The notes below the pieces were generated by a model. The model was not told the DNA's origin. It worked only from the letters and a program-made list of their open reading frames with translations, and ran no database searches. A program made the position numbers and the translations under genes. Below are positions 7,984 through 17,515 of a DNA stretch of 64,000 bases, in pieces. The stretch's first letter is position 1. Each line of letters starts with the position of its first letter. Source of the stretch: Hassallia byssoidea VB512170 (GTDB taxonomy: Bacteria; Cyanobacteriota; Cyanobacteriia; Cyanobacteriales; Nostocaceae); contig NZ_JTCM02000009.1 of the NCBI RefSeq assembly GCF_000817785.2, positions 65,166 to 129,165 of the forward strand, written 5' to 3'.

Positions 7984-9888
7984 TTACCCTGACCCGGACA
8001 TGAGAATAAGTCGCATCGAGTCTAAATGAACATACCAAGGGAAAGGTTGGTCTTTGAGCGTCGTCCATTTCTCTTTGAATACTTCGGCTTGTAAATGATA
8101 ATCTTGATTATTTGTAGAAGACGAATGCAGCTTCAAAAACAACGTCATTCGGTGGGGTGTTTCGACAGTTCTTACCAACCAGCAAGGAAATGTATTTTCT
8201 TGTGATGAGTCGCCCTTAAAGGTGATATGATGGGCGCGAATACCTACAGAGGATAGCTCGTCTGGAATTGGTTCAATTACTCGTAGCGTGCAACCCCAGT
8301 CAACAGCCTCGATTTGTTCGGGTGTAAGAGTGCGACCAAACGAGAAGTTCTTGCATCCAGTTAGTTGAGCAACGCTAACTGTGGCAGGATGCTCAAAAAT
8401 TTCGTATTTTGAGCCATAATGAACTGCTTGTCCTCGATCCATAACTAGCAGATTTGGACAAATTCGGTAAGCTTCTTCCAAATTGTGAGTGACAAATAAA
8501 GTAACTCCTTGGTAATCAGCTAGGGTAGCAATCATTTGCTGTTCTAACTGACTCCGCAAGTGAGTATCTAATGCTGAAAACGGTTCGTCTAAAAGTAAAG
8601 CTTCCGGTCTAGAAGCTAAAGCTCTGGCTAATGCGACTCGTTGCTGTTGACCACCGGAAAGTTGCTGTGGAAAGCGATCGCCCAATCCTTGCAATTGTAC
8701 ATCTATCAGTTGAGCCTCTACTTGCTGCTTCACAGATATAGAAGATAACCCCTTCGGCAAACCAAAAGCGATGTTTTGTGCTACCGTCATGTGTGGGAAA
8801 AGCGCGTAATTTTGCACTAAAAAACCAATGCGGCGATCGCGTGCTGCTAAATTAATTTTCCGTTCCGCATCAAATAACACCCTTCCATTTAAAACAATCC
8901 GCCCCGAACTCGGTGTTTCTACCCCCGCCAGACAGCGTAAAATCATACTTTTACCAGCCCCAGAACCCCCCAACAATCCCAAGGGTTCCTTGTCAGCACT
9001 GAAAGATACCTTCAACTCAAAACCAGCAAGCTTTTTCTCAATATCTACAAAAAGTCCAGAATCTGTGGAATGGGGAGTAGGGAGTAGGGAGTAGGGAGTG
9101 GGGAAAGAATTACCCCCAAGTCGTCCCCCTTGTCTTCCTTGTCCACGGACACGTTCCTCACTCCTCCACCCCCGCACGGAAGTGTCCTCCCCTTGTCCCC
9201 CCCTCCCCCCCTCTCCCCCTCTCCCCCTCTTCCCCCTTGCTTCTTGCCAAATATTCACCGCAACAATCCCAGATAACGAAGTAGCCATAATTACTAATGA
9301 CCAAAGCCAAGCTTCGTTATTATCACCCGCTTCCACAGCAAAATAAATTGCTAGTGGCATAGTCTGCGTTTGTCCGGGAATATTGCCAGCTAACATTAAG
9401 GTGGCTCCAAATTCACCCAAAGCACGAGCAAAAGCCAGGATTGTTCCGGCTAAAACTCCCGGAATTGATAAAGGTAACATGATACGCCAAAATATCGTCC
9501 ATTGGGAAGCACCAAGGGTTTTGGCTACTAATAGGAGGTTTTGGTCAATTTGTTCAAAAGCTCCCAGTGACGTTCTATACATCAAGGGGAAGGAAACAAC
9601 TGTGGCAGCGATCGCCGCACCATACCAATTAAAAACGATGCTAAAGTTAAACTTATCCAGAAATTGCCCAGCCGGACCATATTTGCCAAAAAACATCAGT
9701 AATAAAAAGCCAACGACTGTCGGAGGCAAAATCAGCGGAGAAACGAAGATTCCCTCAATCAGCGATTTGCCTTTACCTCGGTATCCCAACATCCAATAGG
9801 CAGCGGCAATACCGACAAAAAAGGTAATAATTGTGGCAAGTAAAGAGGTTTTCAGGGATATCCACAAAGGGGTTAAATCGAGGGGCAT
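7984..9888 (-). CDS. modBC: Molybdate ABC transporter, fused permease-ATPase ModBC
   Basis: A 634-residue fusion. Residues 1-215 form ModB with about five membrane helices and the EAA-type loop (VAKTLGASQWTIFWRIMLPL). Residues about 217-275 are a low-complexity linker. Residues about 278-634 form ModC: Walker A GGSGAGKS (about 303-311), Q-loop LVQNYALFPH, signature LSGGQQQRVALARAL (about 410), Walker B LLLDEPFSALD, H-loop VTHN, then a C-terminal TOBE-like oxyanion domain. It imports molybdate with ModA, encoded 36 bases upstream. Fused modBC is known from heterocystous cyanobacteria such as Anabaena variabilis. The oddity is the linker, which is made of G-rich and GGGGAGTAGGGAGT-type intergenic repeat sequence read in frame (9065-9240). 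Confidence 0.95.
   Translation of the reverse strand: MPLDLTPLWISLKTSLLATIITFFVGIAAAYWMLGYRGKGKSLIEGIFVSPLILPPTVVGFLLLMFFGKYGPAGQFLDKFNFSIVFNWYGAAIAATVVSFPLMYRTSLGAFEQIDQNLLLVAKTLGASQWTIFWRIMLPLSIPGVLAGTILAFARALGEFGATLMLAGNIPGQTQTMPLAIYFAVEAGDNNEAWLWSLVIMATSLSGIVAVNIWQEARGKRGRGGEGGRGGQGEDTSVRGWRSEERVRGQGRQGGRLGGNSFPTPYSLLPTPHSTDSGLFVDIEKKLAGFELKVSFSADKEPLGLLGGSGAGKSMILRCLAGVETPSSGRIVLNGRVLFDAERKINLAARDRRIGFLVQNYALFPHMTVAQNIAFGLPKGLSSISVKQQVEAQLIDVQLQGLGDRFPQQLSGGQQQRVALARALASRPEALLLDEPFSALDTHLRSQLEQQMIATLADYQGVTLFVTHNLEEAYRICPNLLVMDRGQAVHYGSKYEIFEHPATVSVAQLTGCKNFSFGRTLTPEQIEAVDWGCTLRVIEPIPDELSSVGIRAHHITFKGDSSQENTFPCWLVRTVETPHRMTLFLKLHSSSTNNQDYHLQAEVFKEKWTTLKDQPFPWYVHLDSMRLILMSGSG
9065..9240. 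repeat. Low-complexity repeats forming the ModB-ModC linker
   Basis: On the plus strand this stretch reads as GGGAGTAGGGAGT copies, then CTTGTCC(CCC) and CCCCCTCTCCCC tracts. Identical repeat types lie in non-coding DNA elsewhere in this window (36440-36660, 53920-54130). Here they are translated on the minus strand as Gly/Arg-rich and PTPYSLLPTPHS linker residues between two intact domains. Confidence 0.75.
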
Positions 9889-9924
9889 AATTCACTTTAT
9901 GGGTTTAATTATTTACATTTAGTT

Positions 9925-10743
9925 TTATGAACCTGTAGCCAACGTAAATCCTTGATTTTCAAATGTAGTTTTGGCTTGATTGTTAGAGACGAATTGTATA
10001 AAATCCTTGGCAGCATCAGCATTTTTGCTGCTTTTGAGAACAGCAACTGGATAAACAACACTTTTATGGGTATTTTCAGGTGCTGTTTTTACAATTTTTA
10101 CCTGGGGAGAACTTTTAGCGTCTGAGAGGTAAACGATACCAGCATCAGCGTTTCCTGACTCAACATAATTGAGTGCTTGACGAACATCCTTTGCGTATAC
10201 AGCTTTCGGTTTAACTGCATCCAAAATTTTCAGTGCAGTTAGAACTTGTTGGGCATATTCTCCAGCGGGAACGCTTTTAGGTTCACCCAAAGCAATTTTT
10301 TTCACACTCGGTTTTGTCAAGTCTTTGAAGTCAGTCACTTGTGTAGATTTTTGCGGAACAACCAACACCACCTGATTTTTTAACAAATCTTTGCGGGTTC
10401 CCTCTAGCAAAAGACCTTTTTTATCTAAAGCGTCCATTTGTTTGGTTGCAGCAGAAATGAATACATCAACTCCTGCACCCTGTTCAATTTGTTGTTGCAG
10501 CGCACCAGAAGAACCAAAATTGTATGTCAGCTTTACATTTGGCTTTTCCTTGGTGTAGCTTTGCTTAATTTGCTCCATCGCATCTTTTAAGCTAGCGGCT
10601 GCTGATATAGTTAAGGTTGCAGACCCAGGAGCTGCACTTTTAGTCGCGGGTGGGTTAAGCGTCGTTGTAGAATTACAACCGACGACCAGTAGCAACGATA
10701 GAAACACCCAACTGATAAAAGAAAAAATTCGTATCTTGCTCAT
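9925..10743 (-). CDS. modA: Molybdate-binding lipoprotein ModA
   Basis: A 272-residue substrate-binding protein. The N-terminus is a lipoprotein signal with lipobox LLVVGC (Cys 23). The family motifs are LTISAAASLKDAMEQIKQSY, NFGSSGALQQQIEQGAGVDV, FISAATKQMDAL, LGEPKSVPAGEYAQQVL and VYLSDA. These are the oxyanion-binding serines and the typical SVPAGxYA loop of ModA. It is first in the minus-strand series modA, modBC, crp and supplies molybdate to ModBC. An ACCAAC-type motif lies 37-53 bases upstream (10780-10796). It is about as similar to the modA copy at 11182 as paralogues usually are; that copy may have a different affinity. Confidence 0.94.
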   Translation of the reverse strand: MSKIRIFSFISWVFLSLLLVVGCNSTTTLNPPATKSAAPGSATLTISAAASLKDAMEQIKQSYTKEKPNVKLTYNFGSSGALQQQIEQGAGVDVFISAATKQMDALDKKGLLLEGTRKDLLKNQVVLVVPQKSTQVTDFKDLTKPSVKKIALGEPKSVPAGEYAQQVLTALKILDAVKPKAVYAKDVRQALNYVESGNADAGIVYLSDAKSSPQVKIVKTAPENTHKSVVYPVAVLKSSKNADAAKDFIQFVSNNQAKTTFENQGFTLATGS

Positions 10744-10779
10744 TAGCAGCTTCTAAAAATCTTGTTATTTTCTCAATAC

Positions 10780-10796
10780 TACCAACTAGTTTACCT
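10780..10796. promoter_or_regulatory. ACCAAC-type motif upstream of modA
   Basis: TACCAACTAGTTTACC lies 37-53 bases before the modA start. It shares the TACCAA half-site seen upstream of the other molybdate genes (6977, 7079, 12012). It is not a perfect palindrome, so it is only weak evidence for a shared operator. Confidence 0.3.
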
Positions 10797-10860
10797 ACTA
10801 ATTTGGCAATAAAAATTATGATTAGAGAAAATATCTAGAAATGAGAATGCCTTTTAACTC

Positions 10861-11012
10861 AAGGTGAATTCGACGAACCTCTCCCCGCTTTTTGCAAAGC
10901 AAAAAGCACCCCTCTCCTACATGGAGAGGGGGAAATAAAGCGCCTAGTTTGAACGAAAAATAGGGTTTCAAAGCCTCTCCCCGCTTCGGGGAGAGGAATG
11001 GAAGCGGGGTCA
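10861..11012. repeat. CCTCTCCCC-type intergenic repeats
   Basis: The gap between the two modA genes holds several short palindromes: CTTTTTGCAAAGCAAAAAG, CCCTCTCC..GGAGAGGG and CCTCTCCCCGCTTCGGGGAGAGG. They resemble the repeats at 60020-60260 and 63913-63991. No gene is supported in the 438-base gap. Confidence 0.65.
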
Positions 11013-11078
11013 TATTTTATTCGTCGAACTCACGTTAACTCAGGACTTACACAAAATGCGGTTGGACACTCTATTCGC

Positions 11079-11110
11079 TTGTAGCGGTAATTCATGAATT
11101 ACCGCTACAA
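11079..11110. repeat. Perfect 32-base palindrome
   Basis: TTGTAGCGGTAATTCA followed directly by its reverse complement TGAATTACCGCTACAA. It lies downstream of modA copy 2 and upstream of modA and could form a cruciform or a hairpin in RNA. It has the look of a cyanobacterial dispersed repeat (GTAGCGGTAATTCATGAATT). Confidence 0.8.
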
Positions 11111-11181
11111 ACGATATGTTTTGCGTAAGTTCTATAACTGTTGACAATGTGTCTTAAGAATGCAACGTGCGTATTATTGCA

Positions 11182-11958
11182 TTAAGGCAAAAGAAAGCCG
11201 TATTTGGTGAGTATACCCTTAGCTTGCTCACCAGACAAGAACTGGACAAACTCTTTAGCAGCAGCAACGTTTTTACTGCTTTTCAGCACTGCCATCGGAT
11301 AGGCAATTGGCGAATGATATTTTTCATCAGCAGCAACAACAATTTTTACCTTGTCAGAAATTTTGGCATCAGTTCTATAAACCAGACCCGCATCAGCATT
11401 ACCACTTTCTACTGCTGCTAGAACTTGACGCACGTTGTTAGCATAGACGAATTTGCTTTTTACTTTCTCAAAAATGCCTAATTTCTTCAAGACTTGCTCA
11501 CCGTATTGTCCTGCGGGTACGCTTCTCGGTTCGCCGATCGCAATTTTCTTTATATTACCTTGCGTCAGGTTATAAAAACTGGTAACACCAGCAACATTCT
11601 TTGGCACAACCAAAACTAAACGGTTTTTCGCTAAAACTCCACGAGTCCCCGCAACCAACTGTCCTGCTTGTTCTAATGTATCCACCTGCTTTTTCCCCGC
11701 AGAAATAAAAATATCAGCCGGCGCACCTTGCTGAATTTGTTGTAATAAAGCACCAGAAGCCCCAAAATTATAGTTGATGTTGGTTCCTGGTTTACTTTGT
11801 TGGTAAACAGTCTTAATTTCTTCCATCGCTTCTTTTAAGCTAGCGGCAGCAGAAACAAGTAAGTTACCGTTAGATGCTACCACTGTAGAGTCACTCAGCA
11901 GCGGCAAGCTGGCAACTGCTGCACCAATCAAGGTAAAAAATCGTCTTCTATTGATCAT
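11182..11958 (-). CDS. modA: Second molybdate-binding protein (ModA paralogue)
   Basis: A 258-residue periplasmic binding protein of the ModA family. Here the signal is not a lipobox: it starts MINRRRFFTLIGAAVASLPL, a possible twin-arginine leader (RRRFF), so the protein may be exported folded. Motifs are LLVSAAASLKEAMEEIKTVY, NFGASGALLQQIQQGAPADI, IGEPRSVPAGQYGEQVL and DAGLVYRTDA. It is not followed by a permease; it must use ModBC or act as a separate binding protein. Transcription diverges from the SLH porin at 12221, with a shared 262-base intergenic region that contains a TTTACCAAC motif at 12012-12020. Confidence 0.92.
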   Translation of the reverse strand: MINRRRFFTLIGAAVASLPLLSDSTVVASNGNLLVSAAASLKEAMEEIKTVYQQSKPGTNINYNFGASGALLQQIQQGAPADIFISAGKKQVDTLEQAGQLVAGTRGVLAKNRLVLVVPKNVAGVTSFYNLTQGNIKKIAIGEPRSVPAGQYGEQVLKKLGIFEKVKSKFVYANNVRQVLAAVESGNADAGLVYRTDAKISDKVKIVVAADEKYHSPIAYPMAVLKSSKNVAAAKEFVQFLSGEQAKGILTKYGFLLP

Positions 11959-12220
11959 GGAAAATATGTAACCCGTGATACGGTTTTTCCCAAAAATACT
12001 GGTATAAACTATTTACCAACATTGTTTAGCGTTAGTTGAAGTATTCTATATAATTTTTCTGTGTATGTCTAGTACGTTATTACCTCAAGTTCTCAAGCAG
12101 ATTAAGTAAAAAGAATTGATTTGTGATTGGGGGATGCGCTTCTATTTGCTACTTGACACTGACTTAATTGGTAGTATGATTTTACAGTATCAATTAAATT
12201 GGTATAGAGGTGTGAGGTAA
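11959..12220. promoter_or_regulatory. Divergent promoter region between modA copy 2 and SLH porin
   Basis: The 262-base region drives genes in both directions. It holds TTTACCAAC (12012-12020) near the modA side, with an oppositely facing GGTATAAAC just before it. On the porin side are two direct AATTGGTA words (about 12167 and 12198) flanking ATGATTTTACAGTAT. The same half-site precedes the other molybdate genes. A GAGGTGTGAGGTAA ribosome-binding region precedes the porin ATG. Confidence 0.45.
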
Positions 12221-14125
12221 ATGTCTAGTTTTCTTGCGTTATCTTTGTGGATAGCTCCAATACTGTTATTTGCTAGCGTTGTTACTGCACAAACTGCATC
12301 AGCAAATTCCGTGCTAGAAGCTACTCACCAAGTGCAATTGGATACTCAACTGGCTCAGTCGCAGACAGAAGATAATCTTGTTTCGGAAACACCAATAGTA
12401 CCTGTTAAGGATATTTCATCCGAACAGAATCGGCAAATCAATGACGAAAGCAATCAAGATCCATACATAATGGATCAGGTGACTTCAGTCTCGCAACTTT
12501 CGGATGTGCAACCTACAGATTGGGCATTTCAAGCTTTGCAATCATTGGTTGAACGCTACGGTTGCATTGCCGGCTATCCAAACGGCACGTTTAGAGGCAA
12601 TCGGGCAATGACTCGCTATGAGTTCGCTGCTGGTTTGAATGCTTGTTTGAATCGGGTTCAAGAACTGATTGCCACAAGTACGGCTGACCTGGTTACTAAA
12701 GAAGATTTGGGAACTCTGCAAAGACTGCAACAAGAGTATGCTGATGGGTTAGCAGAACTGCGAGGACGGATAGACCCTTTAGAAGCGCGTATAGCAGTTG
12801 TGGAAAGTCAGCAATTTTCCACGACTACCAACTTGACTGGAGATGCAATCTTTAGTATTGGGGGTGTGTTTGGTGGAGACAGAGCGCTCAATTCCGACCA
12901 GTTGAATGAAATTAATAATCCTAGTATCACCGCAGCACAGAGGAATACAGCCAGAGCGAGTGCTTATGGTCCATCGGGTTCCAAGTTGCAAGATAATGCA
13001 GTTTTTAGCGATCGCGTTCGTTTAATCTTCGATTCCAGCTTCTTCGGCAAAGATCGCTTGCGAATTCTTCTCAAAGCAAATAACACCATTCCTTTTAACT
13101 CGCCAGTTACTGGCACAAACATGACTCGCTTGAGTTATGACACCACAGTTCGGCAGGAAAATACAATAGATATAGGGAAAATATTCTACAACTTTCCAGT
13201 CGGCGATAAGCTCAGTGTCACTGTTGATGCTATTGGTGGGTCGTTCTTCGATAACTTTAACACTGTTAATTCCCTGTTTGCCGCAGCACCAACAGGCGCA
13301 CTCTCCCGCTTTGGTCGATTTTCACCCATCTACCGAGCAAGCAACACAGGTCTTGCTGTTGGTCTAGGTTCTGGGGTAAGTGCGGTACTCAAATTGAACG
13401 ACACATTTACCTTGTCTGCGGGTTATTTGGCACGCAATGGTAATGAACCCGGTGTTAATAGAGGTTTATTTGATGGTAGTTATGGAGCTTTAACGCAATT
13501 AGCTATCCAACCAAATAAAGATGCGACTATCGCTTTAACTTACGCGCACTCTTACTTCAGCGGTGTTGTCAATGGTGTTGTAACTGGTGATGTAAACGTT
13601 TCTGGTTCTGAAGGTAGTGCTTTTGCAGCTACTCCTTTTGGTAACAATATTGCCACCTCTGCCAATCATTACGGTTTACAAACTAGCTATCGCTTTAACC
13701 CTAAATTCGTCCTTTCTGGTTGGGTTGGATATACTCAAGCAACTGCGGAAATAGCTTCAGGTAATAACCCTGCAAGAAATAATGTTAACAGAGGTGACAA
13801 AGCCGATATTTGGAACTGGGCTGTAACTCTTGGTTTCCCCGATTTGGGTAAAAAAGGCAACTTGGCTGGTATTATTTTTGGTCAACCGCCCAAAGTAACA
13901 AGTAATGACTATGGTCCGAGTACCTTCACACCTACAGCTACAAATCGAATAGTTGACCGTCGTACAGACAGCGATACTTCCTATCATTTGGAAGCGCTGT
14001 ATCGCTATCAAGTTAATAGCAATCTCTCAATTACGCCAGGATTTATTATCATATTCAACCCAGAACACAATAGCAACAATGACACTATATATGAGGGAAT
14101 TATCCGCTCTACATTCAGGTTTTAG
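12221..14125 (+). CDS. SLH-domain outer-membrane porin (OprB/SomA, 'iron uptake porin' family)
   Basis: A 634-residue outer-membrane porin. It has a signal peptide (about 1-28, ending SAN), a disordered stretch, then one SLH domain (about 87-145: DVQPTDWAFQALQSLVERYG, then NRAMTRYEFAAGLNACLNRV) that ties the porin to peptidoglycan. A short coiled coil (ELRGRIDPLEARIAVVESQ) follows, then a beta barrel ending in Phe (IRSTFRF), the usual outer-membrane C-terminal signature. Cyanobacterial porins of this family pass inorganic ions. Its placement, divergent from a modA copy and convergent with mop, suggests a role in molybdate or other oxyanion entry; this is inferred from context only. Confidence 0.9.
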   Translation: MSSFLALSLWIAPILLFASVVTAQTASANSVLEATHQVQLDTQLAQSQTEDNLVSETPIVPVKDISSEQNRQINDESNQDPYIMDQVTSVSQLSDVQPTDWAFQALQSLVERYGCIAGYPNGTFRGNRAMTRYEFAAGLNACLNRVQELIATSTADLVTKEDLGTLQRLQQEYADGLAELRGRIDPLEARIAVVESQQFSTTTNLTGDAIFSIGGVFGGDRALNSDQLNEINNPSITAAQRNTARASAYGPSGSKLQDNAVFSDRVRLIFDSSFFGKDRLRILLKANNTIPFNSPVTGTNMTRLSYDTTVRQENTIDIGKIFYNFPVGDKLSVTVDAIGGSFFDNFNTVNSLFAAAPTGALSRFGRFSPIYRASNTGLAVGLGSGVSAVLKLNDTFTLSAGYLARNGNEPGVNRGLFDGSYGALTQLAIQPNKDATIALTYAHSYFSGVVNGVVTGDVNVSGSEGSAFAATPFGNNIATSANHYGLQTSYRFNPKFVLSGWVGYTQATAEIASGNNPARNNVNRGDKADIWNWAVTLGFPDLGKKGNLAGIIFGQPPKVTSNDYGPSTFTPTATNRIVDRRTDSDTSYHLEALYRYQVNSNLSITPGFIIIFNPEHNSNNDTIYEGIIRSTFRF

Positions 14126-14250
14126 ATAATTCTTTCTGAATACTTGCAAGATTCGTAGTAGCTTAAGCCTATTTTCTCACTTACATCAATAAGCCTGACT
14201 CATGACTGGGGAGGGTTTTTATTGATTGTTATATCCCGGATTTAAACACA

Positions 14251-14290
14251 AATAAGCGACTTGCTCACGATAAGCAAGCCGCTTATTTTT
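14251..14290. terminator. Bidirectional intrinsic terminator between porin and mop
   Basis: AATAAGCG-A-CTTGCT, a six-base loop, then AGCAAG-C-CGCTTATT followed by TTTT. This is a 14-bp stem with one mismatch and T/A tracts on both sides, placed between two convergent genes. Confidence 0.85.
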
Positions 14291-14306
14291 CTAGACACTT
14301 AATCTT

Positions 14307-14516
14307 TTAATCTACAGCAAGTAACACATCAGATGATTTAATTACCGCGTATGCCATCTTTCCCTCAGAAATTTTTAGTTCTTCCGCTGAGATTTTTGTG
14401 ATTATTGCAGTCACTTCTATTCCTGGCGCAATTTCTAAGGTTATTTCTGTATTGACTGCTCCAGGCACAACTGTTTTAACTGTACCTTTGATAGCATTAC
14501 GAGCGCTAACTTTCAT
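14307..14516 (-). CDS. mop: Mop-type molbindin (molybdate-binding TOBE protein)
   Basis: A 69-residue single Mop/TOBE domain: SARNAIKGTVKTVVPGAVN, then TEITLEIAPGIEVTAIIT and YAVIKSSDVLLAVD. Such proteins assemble into oligomers that bind molybdate or tungstate in the cytoplasm for storage or buffering. The frame extends 15 codons upstream, but ATG 14516 matches the usual start (MKVSARN). It lies at the edge of the molybdate island, convergent with the porin and divergent from the XRE regulator, which supports a joint molybdate function. Confidence 0.92.
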   Translation of the reverse strand: MKVSARNAIKGTVKTVVPGAVNTEITLEIAPGIEVTAIITKISAEELKISEGKMAYAVIKSSDVLLAVD

Positions 14517-14790
14517 ACCCTGATTTTCTTTTATTGATTTCAGCATCGTTAAATATAGCACGACTAAAATTAATTGTCTTCCGTAAGTTTACGGTAATTA
14601 TATTTCCCCTGACAAGAAAATAATAATTTTTTAATTCTTTTGATACCAAATAAACTGTCTTTAAACACTTTGCTCTATTTTTATATGCCACGCTTTATTC
14701 ACTATATTTATAGTCCGACTTAGACCTCACTCGCAGTATGACCATCTAAAAAGCCTTTGAGTATTAATTACCAGCAGATAATATAATTTG

Positions 14791-14820
14791 TCATGGCGCA
14801 AAAATTTTTTCATGACGCAA
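14791..14820 (+). promoter_or_regulatory. Direct repeat TCATGRCGCAA upstream of XRE regulator
   Basis: TCATGGCGCAA (14791-14801) and TCATGACGCAA (14810-14820) are direct repeats 19 bases apart, i.e. nearly two helical turns. They lie in the 469-base gap between mop and the XRE gene, 165-195 bases before its ATG. They could be an operator for the XRE protein itself or a promoter-proximal site. The rest of the gap is AT-rich without a supported gene. Confidence 0.4.
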
Positions 14821-14985
14821 GCAAATTGGCAAGATGTATGATATTCTTTTTATATAGGGAATCGAAAGGGCGAAAGCAGTCGTAATCTTGAGGCAAAGTA
14901 AGATATACTATCCTCGAATATTGCTTTTGCAGATATTAGGTAAATCCGCGATCGGCTTTTTGTAACGCAAGAGATAGAGAAGCCA

Positions 14986-16116
14986 ATGAAGCAGGATAGT
15001 GAACTCCGTAACAACTTGAAGTCAATGAGAACTCGCTTAGGTATGAGTCAGCAAGAGTTGGCTAACCTAGCTAAAGTTACCCGTCAGACAATTAGTGGTG
15101 TAGAGTCAGGACAGTATGCTCCCTCAGTTGCGATCGCACTTCGTTTAGCCAAAGTGCTTGGCTGTCAAGTCGCGGATCTATTCTGGTTCGAGGAGGATCT
15201 ACTTGAAATTGAAGCAGTTCTTGCCAAATCTATCTCTTGCAGTCAACAACAGCCGGTCAGTCTAGCGCGGATTGGGGGGCAATGGATAGCATATCCTCTT
15301 GTTGGGAAAGATGCTTTTCGCTTGGAGATGATTCCGGCGGATGGTAAGATTAATAGCCTCTCAAATGCAAACACAGTCCGGGTTAGGCTTCTTGATGATA
15401 TAGACAAACTCCACAACACGGTTGTGATTGTCGGCTGTGCGCCTGTACTCTCATTATGGGCGCAAGCTACGGAACGCTGGTATCCTCAACTGCGAGTTCA
15501 GCATAACTTTGCCAACAGCATGGCTGCATTGCATAGTTTATGCAAAGGTGAAGCTCACATTGCCGGAATGCATCTATACGATCCGGAAACTGGAGAGCAT
15601 AATACTCCTTTTGTTCGTGAACTACTAGCCGAAAGAGCAGCTGTTTTAATTACTCTTGGTGTTTGGGAAGAAGGAATTTTAGTCGAGTCTGGTAATCCGA
15701 TGGGAATTAAAACAGTAACCGACTTGGTAGAAGCGAAAGCAATGATTGTCAACCGCGAACTCGGTGCTGGTACTCGTTTGCTTTTGGAACATAAACTGCA
15801 AGAAGAAAAACTACCATTCCACGCTGTTAAAGGATTTGACCATATCGTTAAAAGTCATCAAGAAGTTGCCGAAGCTGTAGTATCAGGTATTGCCAAGGCA
15901 GGCATCAGTACGGCATCTATAGCTGCTTCCTTTGGGTTGGGATTTGTACCTCTGCATTCCTCAAGATACGATTTAGTGATTCTCAAGGAATATTTAGAAG
16001 AAGCACCAGTAAAGCAGTTACTCGGTACTTTAGGAAATCGCTTGATTCACTCTCAATTAGAAGTTCTCGGTGGTTATGACACAAGCAAAACCGGGGATGT
16101 TGTAGCGACGATTTAG
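14986..16116 (+). CDS. XRE-family regulator with molybdate-binding-like (PBP) domain
   Basis: A 376-residue two-domain regulator. Residues about 8-65 are an XRE helix-turn-helix (RTRLGMSQQELANLAKVTRQ, TISGVESGQYAPS). Residues about 95-350 are a periplasmic-binding-protein-like domain of the type annotated as 'transcriptional regulator of molybdate metabolism, XRE family' (NRELGAGTRLLLEHKL, SHQEVAEAVVSGIAKAGIST, FVPLHSSRYDLVI). There is no signal peptide, so it senses a cytoplasmic ligand, probably molybdate. It directly precedes the NifH paralogue (381-base gap). From memory, repressors of this general design (VnfR) control vanadium nitrogenase in Anabaena variabilis; orthology here is inference. 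Confidence 0.88.
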   Translation: MKQDSELRNNLKSMRTRLGMSQQELANLAKVTRQTISGVESGQYAPSVAIALRLAKVLGCQVADLFWFEEDLLEIEAVLAKSISCSQQQPVSLARIGGQWIAYPLVGKDAFRLEMIPADGKINSLSNANTVRVRLLDDIDKLHNTVVIVGCAPVLSLWAQATERWYPQLRVQHNFANSMAALHSLCKGEAHIAGMHLYDPETGEHNTPFVRELLAERAAVLITLGVWEEGILVESGNPMGIKTVTDLVEAKAMIVNRELGAGTRLLLEHKLQEEKLPFHAVKGFDHIVKSHQEVAEAVVSGIAKAGISTASIAASFGLGFVPLHSSRYDLVILKEYLEEAPVKQLLGTLGNRLIHSQLEVLGGYDTSKTGDVVATI

Positions 16117-16124
16117 GAATGGTT

Positions 16125-16325
<201 letters not shown>

Positions 16326-16491
16326 AAAATTTACTTCTTCGCTTTGAATATGTACTGGCTTTCGACAGTTTTTGCTGTAGAGCGATCGCCCCCTGGTGAC
16401 GTTCTACAAGCGATCGCACTGCTGTAACAAAGTAGATGTGCGATCGCACAAATGCAAAAAGACCCACCAAACAAACAAATTGCAGGAATAA

Positions 16492-17463
<972 letters not shown>

Positions 17464-17515
17464 AACAAGTAAAGCTTTTGCTTCTATTTAAGAAGTAATA
17501 GAAGTTGCTGAAAAC

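Noticed and set aside
9098..9799. Plus-strand open frames opposite modBC
   Set aside because: They are antisense shadows of a clearly coding gene and are made of repeat or reverse-complement composition.
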